Below are positions 5,288 to 12,101 of a DNA stretch of 17,583 nt, in pieces. The stretch covers positions 1-17,583 of the forward strand of contig CAJUGR010000024.1 in NCBI GenBank assembly GCA_910586285.1, written 5' to 3'. The stretch's first letter is position 1. Each line of letters begins with the position of its first letter. The translations under genes were made by a program, and so were the position numbers. A model generated the notes under the pieces. It ran no database searches, had not been told where the DNA came from, and saw nothing but the letters and a program-made list of their open reading frames with translations. The stretch comes from an uncultured Erysipelotrichaceae bacterium. GTDB lineage: Bacteria > Bacillota_I > Bacilli_A > Erysipelotrichales > Erysipelotrichaceae.

Positions 5288-8014
5288 ATGGATTATAAAG
5301 ATACCTTACTGATGCCAAAGACAGCATTTGAAATGCGCGGCAAGCTCCCAAGCAAGGAACCGCTCATTCAAAAGCGCTGGCAGGATGAGGATTTGTATGG
5401 CAAGATGATGAAAAAACGGGACGGCGCACCGAAGTTTGTACTGCACGACGGCCCGCCGTATGCCAACGGTGATATTCACTTGGGGCATGCGTTAAACAAG
5501 ATTATCAAGGATATTATCGTTCGCTCTCATTTTATGGCCGGTTATCAAACACCGTATATTCCCGGTTGGGATACACATGGTTTACCGATTGAAACGGCCA
5601 TTACCAAGCAGGGACATGATCGTAAGAAGATGCCGTTGGCGGATTTTCGCAAGCTGTGCTATGACTTTGCATTAGAACAGGTAGAACGTCAGAAAAAAGG
5701 CTTTTTGAGTTTGGGCAGTATCGGTGATTACGATCATCCGTATGTGACGTTACATAAAACCTTTGAGGCAAGACAGATTGAGGTATTTGCTAAGATGGCA
5801 TTGGATGGTTTGATCTATAAGGGGTTAAAGCCGGTCTATTGGTCACCGTCCAGTGAATCTGCTTTGGCGGAGGCAGAGATTGAGTATAAGGATGTAAAAA
5901 GTCCGACCATCTTTGTGAAATTTGATGTGTTGGATGGCAAAGGTGTTTTAAACGGGGATGAGTCGTTTGTCATCTGGACGACAACACCGTGGACGATTCC
6001 GGCCAATTTGGCAATCTGTTTACATCCGCAATTTACTTATGCATTGGTGGAATGTGAAAAGGGTAAACTGATCGTATTGGAAGAAATGATTGATGCGCTG
6101 TGGGAAAAATTTGAATTAAAAGAAAAGAATTTGTTAAAAACATTCAAAGGTAAGGAACTGGAACTGATTACAACCAAGCACCCATTATACGATCGGGAAT
6201 CGTTGATTATTATGGGGGATCACGTTACGGCCGATGCCGGTACGGGGTGTGTACATACCGCGCCCGGCTTTGGTGCCGATGACTTCTATGTCGGTATGAA
6301 ATACGGTTTAAGTGCGTATTGTAATGTTGATGAAAAAGGCTGTATGATGGAAGACTGCGGTGAATGGTTGGCCGGACAGTATGTGGAGGATGCCAATAAG
6401 ACGGTAACGATGAAATTGGATGAAGTTGGTGCCTTATTAAAACTGGAATTTATCACGCACTCCTATCCCCATGATTGGCGTACCAAAAAACCGATCATTT
6501 TCCGGGCAACCACGCAATGGTTTGCATCGATTGACAAGATCAGAGATCAGTTATTAAGTGAAATTGATAAGGTGGATTGGATTCCTTCCTGGGGTAAACA
6601 GCGAATGCATAATATGATTGCCGATCGTGGTGATTGGTGTATTTCCCGTCAGCGGGCATGGGGTGTGCCGATTCCGATCTTCTATGGTGAGGACGATACA
6701 CCGATCATGGATAAGCAGGTATTTGATCATGTGGCGAAGCTGTTTGAGGAATACGGTGCCAATATATGGTTTGAGCGGGAAGCGAAGGATTTATTGCCGG
6801 AGGGTTTTACGCATCCGTCTTCACCAAATGGTGTATTCCGTAAAGAAACGGATACAATGGATGTATGGTTTGATTCCGGCTCTTCACATACCGGAGTGAT
6901 GATGGAGCGCGGATTGGGGTATCCGGCAGATCTTTATTTTGAAGGCAGTGATCAATATCGCGGCTGGTTTAACTCCTCTTTGATCGTGGGTACGGCAGTA
7001 CATGGTTCTTCGCCATATAAACAAGTGCTGAGTCATGGTTTCGTGATGGATGGCAAGGGCGTGAAAATGTCCAAGTCGCAATGGAATGCCGTTGCTCCGG
7101 CCGAAATCACAAAGAAATTCGGCGCTGATATTCTGCGTCTGTGGGCAGCCAGTGTGGATTATCAGGCAGACTGTTCCATGAGCGATGAAATCCTCAAGCA
7201 ATGTTCGGAAATTTATCGTAAGGTGCGCAATACGTTCCGCTTCCTGTTAGCCAACGTCAATGAAGATGATTTTGGTAAGGATGATTTGATCACAACGGAT
7301 CAATTACCGGAAAGTGATCAATATATGATCATGTTGTTAAATGATGTGAGTGAAAAAGCCCAGAAGGCTTATCAGGAGTATCGTTTCTCCGATGTAACCG
7401 GTATGCTTACCAATTTGATGACGAATGAATTCTCATCGTATTATTTGGATTATACCAAGGATATTTTATACATCGAGCAAAAAAACAGCTTGCGTCGTCG
7501 TCAAGTTCAGACGGTACTTTATCATGCAGTGGATGTGTTATTGCGCTTATGGGCGCCGATTCTGGTTCATACGGCAGAGGAAATCAATGATATCTTCCAC
7601 AGCGAAACAGAAAGCATTCATCTTGGTGAATTCGCCCAGGCATTGCCGGTTGTCAATGAGGAAGAAACCAAAGCCGATATGGAACGACTGTTTGTGTTAC
7701 GCAGCGATATCTTCAAAGCGTTGGAGGAAGCACGCGGGGATAAAACGATCGGTAAATCGTTAGAGGCTGAGGTTACAGTGCATGTGGAAAGTGAAGATCT
7801 AGCACTGATCAAAAAGGTATTCCCACAATCCTTTGCTCAGTGGTTGATCGTTTCCAAGGTAACCTTCAGTGAGGATGCACTCAAGCAATATGAGGCTTGT
7901 CAAGTAAAAGTATCCAAGTGTGAAGGTGTGGTATGTCCGCGTTGTTGGAACATCACCTTGTCCGAGGCTGAGGACGGTTTGTGTGAGCGTTGTGCTAAAG
8001 TATTAAAAAAATAG
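5288..8014 (+). CDS. ileS: Isoleucyl-tRNA synthetase
   Basis: A 908-residue class I synthetase (B. subtilis: 921) that charges tRNA-Ile. It begins MDYKDTLLMPKT, the usual bacterial IleS start. The HIGH motif is HLGH at residues 64-67, the CP1 editing domain carries TTTPWTIPAN (about residue 230), then DWCISRQRAWGVPIP (about 448) and DVWFDSGSSH (about 524), and KMSKS at 593-597. The anticodon-binding domain follows, ending in a zinc finger with Cys883, Cys886, Cys899 and Cys902. ATG 5288 is preferred to the in-frame ATG at 5282 because AGGAGG (5274-5279) is 8 bases from the former and only 2 from the latter. It is regulated by the T-box ahead of it and closed by a terminator shared with the convergent xre gene. 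No defects seen. Confidence 0.98.
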   Translation: MDYKDTLLMPKTAFEMRGKLPSKEPLIQKRWQDEDLYGKMMKKRDGAPKFVLHDGPPYANGDIHLGHALNKIIKDIIVRSHFMAGYQTPYIPGWDTHGLPIETAITKQGHDRKKMPLADFRKLCYDFALEQVERQKKGFLSLGSIGDYDHPYVTLHKTFEARQIEVFAKMALDGLIYKGLKPVYWSPSSESALAEAEIEYKDVKSPTIFVKFDVLDGKGVLNGDESFVIWTTTPWTIPANLAICLHPQFTYALVECEKGKLIVLEEMIDALWEKFELKEKNLLKTFKGKELELITTKHPLYDRESLIIMGDHVTADAGTGCVHTAPGFGADDFYVGMKYGLSAYCNVDEKGCMMEDCGEWLAGQYVEDANKTVTMKLDEVGALLKLEFITHSYPHDWRTKKPIIFRATTQWFASIDKIRDQLLSEIDKVDWIPSWGKQRMHNMIADRGDWCISRQRAWGVPIPIFYGEDDTPIMDKQVFDHVAKLFEEYGANIWFEREAKDLLPEGFTHPSSPNGVFRKETDTMDVWFDSGSSHTGVMMERGLGYPADLYFEGSDQYRGWFNSSLIVGTAVHGSSPYKQVLSHGFVMDGKGVKMSKSQWNAVAPAEITKKFGADILRLWAASVDYQADCSMSDEILKQCSEIYRKVRNTFRFLLANVNEDDFGKDDLITTDQLPESDQYMIMLLNDVSEKAQKAYQEYRFSDVTGMLTNLMTNEFSSYYLDYTKDILYIEQKNSLRRRQVQTVLYHAVDVLLRLWAPILVHTAEEINDIFHSETESIHLGEFAQALPVVNEEETKADMERLFVLRSDIFKALEEARGDKTIGKSLEAEVTVHVESEDLALIKKVFPQSFAQWLIVSKVTFSEDALKQYEACQVKVSKCEGVVCPRCWNITLSEAEDGLCERCAKVLKK

Positions 8015-8019
8015 CATAG

Positions 8020-8069
8020 AAAAAAGCGTTATGTAATGGTTCTTAAAAATCATACACAACGCTTTTTTT
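8020..8069. terminator. Bidirectional terminator between ileS and the convergent xre gene
   Basis: AAAAAAGCGTT (8020-8030) pairs with AACGCTTTTTT (8058-8068), and the helix continues inward through TGTA/TACA with one A-C mismatch. It has A residues on the left and T residues on the right, so it can work on both strands. It overlaps the end of the reverse-strand xre gene. Confidence 0.8.
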
Positions 8070-8286
8070 ATTTTTTCTTGTTACTTAAACCTAAAATATA
8101 GTCACTGGAAACGTGGTATAAGTTACAAAGCGCAATGAGATGACGAATCGGTAATTCGTTGGCGCCGCGCTCATATCTTGCATACATGGTTTGTGAAGTA
8201 TGAAGAACGTCTGCAACCTCTGATTGCGTCATATCGTGGTCTTCACGCAAATCCCGGATTCTTTTTATGAGTTTTGCTTGGTTCAT
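8068..8286 (-). CDS. Xre-family HTH transcriptional regulator
   Basis: A 72-residue protein that is almost entirely one HTH domain of the Cro/CI (HTH_3) type: LIKRIRDLREDHDMTQSEVA, then a recognition-helix region with TSQTMYARYERGANELP and the typical closing LIALCNLYHVSSDYILGL. Such single-domain proteins are DNA-binding repressors in phage, toxin-antitoxin and small accessory modules. The start is the ATG ending at 8286, with AGGTGA about 4 bases upstream on the reverse strand. It is the only clear gene here on the minus strand and is divergent from two tiny membrane-protein ORFs. A perfect inverted repeat lies between them and is its likely operator (inference). The target regulon cannot be told from the sequence. 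Confidence 0.88.
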   Translation of the reverse strand: MNQAKLIKRIRDLREDHDMTQSEVADVLHTSQTMYARYERGANELPIRHLIALCNLYHVSSDYILGLSNKKK

Positions 8287-8314
8287 TAAATCACCTGTTC
8301 AAACTATATCATAA

Positions 8315-8351
8315 TACATATATTTACTATTGATTTTAGTAAATATATGTA
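8315..8351. repeat. Perfect 15-bp inverted repeat, probable Xre operator
   Basis: The left arm (8315-8329) is the exact reverse complement of the right arm TAGTAAATATATGTA (8337-8351), with a 7-base spacer TTGATTT. It lies between the divergent xre and small-ORF genes, and it covers the -35 and most of the spacer of the rightward promoter. A dimeric repressor bound here would block RNA polymerase. No rho-independent T run follows, so a terminator reading is unlikely. Confidence 0.75.
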
Positions 8352-8358
8352 CTATAAT
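8330..8358 (+). promoter_or_regulatory. Sigma-A promoter for the small membrane-protein operon
   Basis: TTGATT (8330-8335) and a perfect TATAAT (8353-8358) are separated by 17 bases. The -35 is exactly the spacer of the inverted repeat and the -10 is just outside its right arm. The predicted start, near 8365, leaves a leader of about 40 bases before the ORF at 8405. Confidence 0.78.
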
Positions 8359-8404
8359 GACGTTGGTTATGTATAAAAAAAGATAACAAAAGAAGGAGAA
8401 ATAT

Positions 8405-8557
8405 ATGGGGAATAACCACAATACAATCGAACTTATTGCCAGTATTATTATGTTTGTGTTTTCCGGTATTATTACTCTGTATTTGATGAATTTGTTATCA
8501 GAAATACGAAGCGCAGAAGTAGTCATAGAAACCTTTGATGATATGGAAAAAGTGTAA
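8405..8557 (+). CDS. Small single-pass membrane protein (50 aa), unknown function
   Basis: I do not recognise this protein. It has 50 residues: a short polar N-terminus (MGNNHNTIE), one hydrophobic segment at about residues 10-31 (LIASIIMFVFSGIITLYLMN), and an acidic C-terminal tail containing EVVIETFDDMEK. AAGGAG (8393-8398) lies 6 bases before the ATG and a good sigma-A promoter overlaps the probable Xre operator upstream, so it is probably expressed. It is the first gene of a likely two-gene transcript divergent from the xre regulator. Small membrane peptides under a dedicated Xre repressor occur in toxin modules, phage regions and signalling accessory systems; the sequence does not say which. 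A 75-codon ORF antisense to it has no ribosome binding site and is rejected. Confidence 0.62.
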   Translation: MGNNHNTIELIASIIMFVFSGIITLYLMNLLSEIRSAEVVIETFDDMEKV

Positions 8558-8562
8558 TAGGC

Positions 8563-8664
8563 ATGGGAGTATTTTTACTTTATGTCTTGGATGGATTATC
8601 GTTATTGCTTGGTTTTATTTTATATTATTGGTCACGTAGGCATAAAGAGATTGCTCAGAAATAA
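8563..8664 (+). CDS. Very small membrane peptide (33 aa), unknown function
   Basis: A 33-residue ORF starting MGVFLLYVLDGLSLLLGF, with one hydrophobic segment (about residues 3-23) and a strongly basic tail (WSRRHKEIAQK), a layout that gives a clear inside-positive topology. It begins 5 bases after the stop of the 50-aa ORF. No strong ribosome binding site is seen (only AGG at 8559-8561, too close), so translation would depend on coupling. Hydrophobic peptides with a basic C-terminus include type I toxin-like peptides and small membrane regulators, but I cannot assign a family. It could also be a chance ORF; the coherent amphipathic layout and the position argue mildly for a real gene. Confidence 0.42.
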   Translation: MGVFLLYVLDGLSLLLGFILYYWSRRHKEIAQK

Positions 8665-8730
8665 GATTTAAGTATGGATTAAAGCAGTTAAGTGTAAACG
8701 CAATGACAATTAGTGATAGGAATTGGACTT

Positions 8731-8770
8731 TTACTTAGCACACAACAGTTTTAAAACGCTAAGTAATTTT
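8731..8770 (+). terminator. Possible terminator of the small-ORF operon
   Basis: TTACTTAGC (8731-8739) and GCTAAGTAA (8758-8766) are perfect 9-bp arms around an 18-base loop that itself contains the palindrome GTTTTAAAAC; TTTT follows. The stem has few GC pairs and the T run is short, so termination would be modest. Confidence 0.4.
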
Positions 8771-8865
8771 ACATTTTATTTCATTACTGAATATTTATAC
8801 ATAGATGAAATTCAAGGTAATTAAGACATAGTGAATGAAACTTTTATTAATGAAAAAGAATAACA

Positions 8866-8991
8866 GTGAAACGATTATTAAGCATTTGTATGGCTTTCTT
8901 GCTGATAATGGGAGTGAGCGATATTCATGAAGATAGTGCTGATAAGGGAGAAATCTCAAAAGACACGATGGCGGGTAGTGAAAATGCTTGA
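8866..8991 (+). CDS. Doubtful short secreted-peptide ORF (41 aa) or gene remnant
   Basis: A GTG-started frame of 41 residues begins like a signal peptide: basic KR, then LLSICMAFLLIMGVS, followed by a polar, acidic tail (DIHEDSADKGEISKDTM). No good ribosome binding site precedes it. It could be a secreted peptide, the start of a decayed exported or lipoprotein gene, or chance. A second short frame (8835-8930) overlaps it with no better support. Confidence 0.25.
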   Translation: MKRLLSICMAFLLIMGVSDIHEDSADKGEISKDTMAGSENA

Positions 8992-9156
8992 TATAATTGA
9001 TCTTTACGACTTCTCATGAAATCATTGCTTATAGATGACATTTGATTCTGAAATCGATCACATAGTCATTTTTCCTTTCTAAGGTAATCAAAGACACCCT
9101 CAGATATGAATAATTTGGAAATGCTTACAAAAAGTTGGCTGAAATGAAAATAGTGT

Positions 9157-9185
9157 TTGAGTATTGTGTGAAAATTATGTATAAT
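9157..9185 (+). promoter_or_regulatory. Sigma-A promoter of rny-ymdB
   Basis: TTGAGT (9157-9162) and TATAAT (9180-9185) are spaced by 17 bases. The predicted start is near 9192, directly before a GGGAAA hairpin. Confidence 0.8.
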
Positions 9186-9193
9186 GATACGTA

Positions 9194-9209
9194 GGGAAAG
9201 TGATTTCCC
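9194..9209 (+). other. Hairpin at the 5' end of the rny mRNA
   Basis: GGGAAA (9194-9199) and TTTCCC (9204-9209) form a perfect 6-bp stem closed by GTGA, a GNRA-type tetraloop. It begins within two or three bases of the predicted transcription start and has no T run, so it is not a terminator. A stem at the very 5' end is expected to slow 5'-dependent RNA decay. Confidence 0.6.
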
Positions 9210-9240
9210 ATAAGCATTCAGGACGAACGGAGGAAAAATC

Positions 9241-10788
9241 ATGGATTTTATGATCGTAGCGTCCGGGTTGACAGGTCTTGCTTTGGGTGTATTGATCATG
9301 TTTATCATCGCCAAAGCGGGTTTAAATAAAAATCAACAAAAGGCCGATTTACTGCTTAAGGAAGCCCAGTCCAAAGCGGATACAATGGTGAAACAAGCAG
9401 TGTTAGACGGTCGTACCCAAGCACATGAACTGAAAATTGCCGCGGAAAAGGAGATTAAGGATCGCAAAGCAGAAGTGACCGAAATGGAAAACAAACTGTT
9501 GCGGCGTGAAGATAATCTGAATTTTCGCGATGAAACGCTGACCGGTAAAGAAAAGCAATTGGATGTAAAAAGTGCGCAATTAAGTGAAAAAATGTCAAAA
9601 CTGGACGAGAAAGAAAAACAATTACAAGCTAAAATTGATGTGCAGGTGGAAGAGTTGGAGCGGGTTGCTTCCTTATCTTCAGCCGAAGCAAAATCGGAAT
9701 TGTTCGCGATTGTAGAGAAGCGAATGGAAAATGAAACAATGGCTTACATCAAAGAAAAAGAGGATGAAGCCAAAACCATCGCGGATGAAAAAGCGCGTAA
9801 TATCGTAGCGCTATCCATTCAGCGAATTTCCCAAGAAGAAGCAGTAGAAAGAACCGTTTCGGTTGTGGCACTGCCCAGTGAAGAGATGAAAGGTCGTATT
9901 ATCGGTCGTGAAGGTCGTAATATCAAAGCGATCGAGCAAGCAACCGGTGTGGATTTGATTATTGATGACACTCCGGAAGCCATTACTGTATCTTGCTTTG
10001 ATCCGGTACGGCGTGAAATTGCCCGCCTTGCCTTGGAACACTTGATCAAGGACGGTCGGATTCAGCCGGGTCGTATTGAAGAAGTGGTCAATCGGATTAA
10101 AAAGGAAATGGATGCGCAAATTGCCAAAGTCGGTGAGGAAACCGTCTTTAAATTGGGAATCGGAAGAATGGATCGAGAGATTGTTAAGTTAATCGGTCGT
10201 TTAAAATATCGTTATTCCTATGGTCAAAATGCGCTTCAGCATTCAATGGAAGTTGCTAACTTATGCGGCTATATGGCGGCAGAATTGGGCTTGAATCAAA
10301 ACTTAGCCAAACGAGCTGGCTTACTTCATGATATCGGTAAGGCTTTGGATACCGAGGCAGAAGGCAGTCATATCGAATTGGGTTATAAATTCTGTAAAAA
10401 ACACGGAGAGCGGGAAGTGGTGTTAAATGCTATACAATCCCACCACGGTGAAGTCGAAGCGAGATTCTTGATTTCCAATTTGGTTATTGCGGCAGATACG
10501 ATTTCTGCAGCACGTCCCGGGGCACGATATGAGTCGTTGCAAAATTACATCAACCGCTTGGAGGAATTGGAGAAGATTACCAAATCCTTTGACGGTGTGG
10601 ATTCTTCCTATGCGATTCAGGCCGGACGAGAAGTTCGTGTTATGGTTGTGCCGGAAAAATTGGATGATTTGGCATGCCATAAGCTGGCACGGGACATCAA
10701 GGATAAGATTGAATCTGATTTAACCTATCCGGGTCAAATAAAGGTTACCGTGATTCGCGAAACACGTTCTTGTGAAACTGCCAAATAG
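9241..10788 (+). CDS. rny: Ribonuclease Y
   Basis: A 515-residue membrane-anchored endoribonuclease that starts bulk mRNA turnover. Domains in order: an N-terminal transmembrane helix (about residues 4-26), a long Lys/Glu-rich coiled coil (30-200), a KH RNA-binding domain with GRIIGREGRN at 218-227, and an HD domain with His334 (QHSMEVANLCG) and the HD pair His363-Asp364 (LLHDIGKALD), then the C-terminal VIRETR strand. All expected metal ligands of the HD site that I can locate are present. GGAGG (9229-9233) lies 7 bases before the ATG. ymdB follows after 9 bases with its ribosome binding site overlapping the rny stop, the same pair as in Bacillus. The length matches the family (about 520). 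Confidence 0.97.
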   Translation: MDFMIVASGLTGLALGVLIMFIIAKAGLNKNQQKADLLLKEAQSKADTMVKQAVLDGRTQAHELKIAAEKEIKDRKAEVTEMENKLLRREDNLNFRDETLTGKEKQLDVKSAQLSEKMSKLDEKEKQLQAKIDVQVEELERVASLSSAEAKSELFAIVEKRMENETMAYIKEKEDEAKTIADEKARNIVALSIQRISQEEAVERTVSVVALPSEEMKGRIIGREGRNIKAIEQATGVDLIIDDTPEAITVSCFDPVRREIARLALEHLIKDGRIQPGRIEEVVNRIKKEMDAQIAKVGEETVFKLGIGRMDREIVKLIGRLKYRYSYGQNALQHSMEVANLCGYMAAELGLNQNLAKRAGLLHDIGKALDTEAEGSHIELGYKFCKKHGEREVVLNAIQSHHGEVEARFLISNLVIAADTISAARPGARYESLQNYINRLEELEKITKSFDGVDSSYAIQAGREVRVMVVPEKLDDLACHKLARDIKDKIESDLTYPGQIKVTVIRETRSCETAK

Positions 10789-10797
10789 GAGTTTGGC

Positions 10798-11583
10798 ATG
10801 AATGTGTTATTTATCGGTGATATTGTGGGAAAAGCCGGACGACTTTGTGTCAAGGAACAATTGCCGAAACTGAAGGAACAATATCATCCGGATCTCATCA
10901 TCGCCAACGGTGAAAATGCGGCACACGGAAAGGGTATCACAAAGCGTATTTATACGGAATTGTTGGATCAGGGAATTGACATGATTACTATGGGTAATCA
11001 CACCTTTTCCAAAAATGATATTTATACGTTTATCCATGAGGCGGATCGGATGGTTCGCCCGGCTAATATGGAACCACTTCATTACGGCGTCAGTACCAGG
11101 GTGCTGGAAGTCAAAGGAATGCGGGTGGCTATCAGTAATCTGTGCGGTGAGACTTTCATGAACAACGTTGTGGAAAGTCCCTTTACGTGCATGGAACGAA
11201 TTTTAGAAAACGTGAAGGCGGATCTGCATTTTGTGGATTTGCATGGGGAAACGACCAGTGAAAAAATGGCGTTTACTTATCATTTTGCGGGACGTGTTCA
11301 TGCGGTGGTGGGAACCCATACCCATGTTCAAACGGCTGATGAGCGAATCGTTTACGGAGCAGCAGCGATCAGCGATCTTGGAATGTGCGGTGCCTATACC
11401 AGCGTTTTGGGGCGGGATGTCAAGGAAGTTATCACTCGTTTTACCGAAGCTGTCAAGACTCGCTATACGGTAGCGGAAGGTCCGGCGATCTTCTGCGGGT
11501 TATTTGTTCACTTTGATGAGAATTCAAAACGAGCCATGGATGTAGAGCGCATCCAGCTTCGTCCTAAGCATATTGAAGAATAA
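10798..11583 (+). CDS. ymdB: YmdB-type metallophosphoesterase (2',3'-cyclic nucleotide phosphodiesterase)
   Basis: A 261-residue calcineurin-like phosphoesterase of the YmdB (TIGR00282) family. The two-metal site is visible: Asp8 (FIGDIVG), Glu39-Asn40 (NGENAA), Asn67 with catalytic His68 (GNHTF), His149 (VDLHGETTSEK), and His174/His176 (GTHTHVQTADE). In Bacillus, YmdB has phosphodiesterase activity, shifts expression between motility and biofilm genes, and has been reported to interact with RNase Y; this is family knowledge. AGGAG (10787-10791) overlaps the rny stop and lies 6 bases from the ATG, so the two are cotranscribed and probably coupled. No spoVS gene follows, unlike Bacillus; a strong terminator ends the operon. 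Confidence 0.94.
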   Translation: MNVLFIGDIVGKAGRLCVKEQLPKLKEQYHPDLIIANGENAAHGKGITKRIYTELLDQGIDMITMGNHTFSKNDIYTFIHEADRMVRPANMEPLHYGVSTRVLEVKGMRVAISNLCGETFMNNVVESPFTCMERILENVKADLHFVDLHGETTSEKMAFTYHFAGRVHAVVGTHTHVQTADERIVYGAAAISDLGMCGAYTSVLGRDVKEVITRFTEAVKTRYTVAEGPAIFCGLFVHFDENSKRAMDVERIQLRPKHIEE

Positions 11584-11610
11584 GTCTTTCCAACACGGGA
11601 GGACTTTTTT
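11582..11610 (+). terminator. Rho-independent terminator after ymdB
   Basis: A 10-bp stem with two G-T pairs (11582-11591 with 11597-11606), loop AACAC, runs into TTTTTT. It overlaps the last two bases of the ymdB stop. Confidence 0.85.
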
Positions 11611-11798
11611 GTTTATGAACTCGATGTGCATATCAATAAGATGATTCATAAAGAATAGAGAGCGCACATAAGCTATGAAAGAACAACCACTCTTGGCGAT
11701 GATCGGCTTTAGTTGTAAATACCGCAGACACTTTTGCAGTGAAGGAAAATTGTAGAAATAAGCGCTCTTTCTTTTGGTAAAAGAAGCGGGAAAAATAC

Positions 11799-11827
11799 TT
11801 GCAAGCGATACGCAATATGTGTATAAT
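11799..11827 (+). promoter_or_regulatory. Sigma-A promoter of the ferredoxin gene
   Basis: TTGCAA (11799-11804) and a perfect TATAAT (11822-11827) are separated by 17 bases. The leader to the ATG at 11855 is about 20 bases. The 190 bases between the ymdB terminator and this promoter hold nothing I can name. Confidence 0.75.
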
Positions 11828-11854
11828 GTACATAGTTAAAAGGAGGAATAAAGA

Positions 11855-12028
11855 ATGCCAGTAAATGTAAATCAGGATACTTGCATCGGTTGCGGCGCAT
11901 GTGTGGGTGTTTGCCCGGTCGGCGCACTGTCGATGAATGATGAAGGAAAATCTCAATGTGACGAAGGTACCTGCATCGACTGCGGATCTTGTGTTTCCGC
12001 TTGCCCTGTAGAAGCAATTTCACAGTAA
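11855..12028 (+). CDS. 2[4Fe-4S] ferredoxin, clostridial type
   Basis: A 57-residue ferredoxin with two complete cluster motifs: Cys10, Cys13, Cys16, Cys20-Pro and Cys40, Cys43, Cys46, Cys50-Pro. The last Cys of each motif belongs to the opposite cluster in this fold. A ninth cysteine (Cys35, in SQCDEG) lies between the motifs and is not a normal ligand. It is a soluble low-potential electron carrier, used by pyruvate:ferredoxin oxidoreductase, hydrogenase and other enzymes of anaerobes, which fits a fermentative host. AGGAGG (11841-11846) lies 8 bases before the ATG. It has its own promoter and terminator, so it is a single-gene unit and position says little about its partner. Radical-SAM MiaB downstream needs electrons, but a link is speculation. 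Confidence 0.95.
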   Translation: MPVNVNQDTCIGCGACVGVCPVGALSMNDEGKSQCDEGTCIDCGSCVSACPVEAISQ

Positions 12029-12052
12029 AACCAAGCGTTGCTTGGTTTTTTT
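12027..12052 (+). terminator. Rho-independent terminator after the ferredoxin gene
   Basis: AAAACCAAGC (12027-12036) and GCTTGGTTTT (12040-12049) form a perfect stem with a GTT loop, continuing into T to 12052. It starts within the stop codon. Confidence 0.9.
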
Positions 12053-12101
12053 CAACCTTGGTATTCTTTGTTTCATTGAATGATCGGTTAGGAGTATGCA
12101 T

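Larger units (their letters stand above)
8665..9156. other. Gene-poor AT-rich stretch between the small ORFs and rny
   Basis: About 490 bases with stops in all frames and no recognisable gene. It holds a hairpin at 8731-8770 and a doubtful short secreted-peptide ORF at 8866-8991. The composition and broken short frames look like an eroded accessory region, but I recognise no parent gene, terminal repeats or duplicated target sites. Confidence 0.55.

Noticed and set aside
8299..8526. 75-codon reverse-strand ORF antisense to the 50-aa membrane ORF
   Set aside because: It spans the promoter and operator region, has no ribosome binding site, and its hydrophobic content mirrors the opposite strand's membrane segment.
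9066..9314. 82-codon reverse-strand ORF across the rny promoter and start
   Set aside because: It overlaps a strong promoter and the conserved RNase Y N-terminus; no start signals.
11650..11770. Long-range inverted repeat (AGAGCGC near 11659 with GCGCTCT near 11762) as a possible structured RNA
   Set aside because: Only 7 bp pair perfectly across about 100 bases and no inner structure or promoter supports an RNA gene.
11633..12101. Two long reverse-strand ORFs over the ferredoxin region
   Set aside because: They are antisense to the ferredoxin gene, whose promoter, ribosome binding site and eight cluster cysteines are unambiguous.
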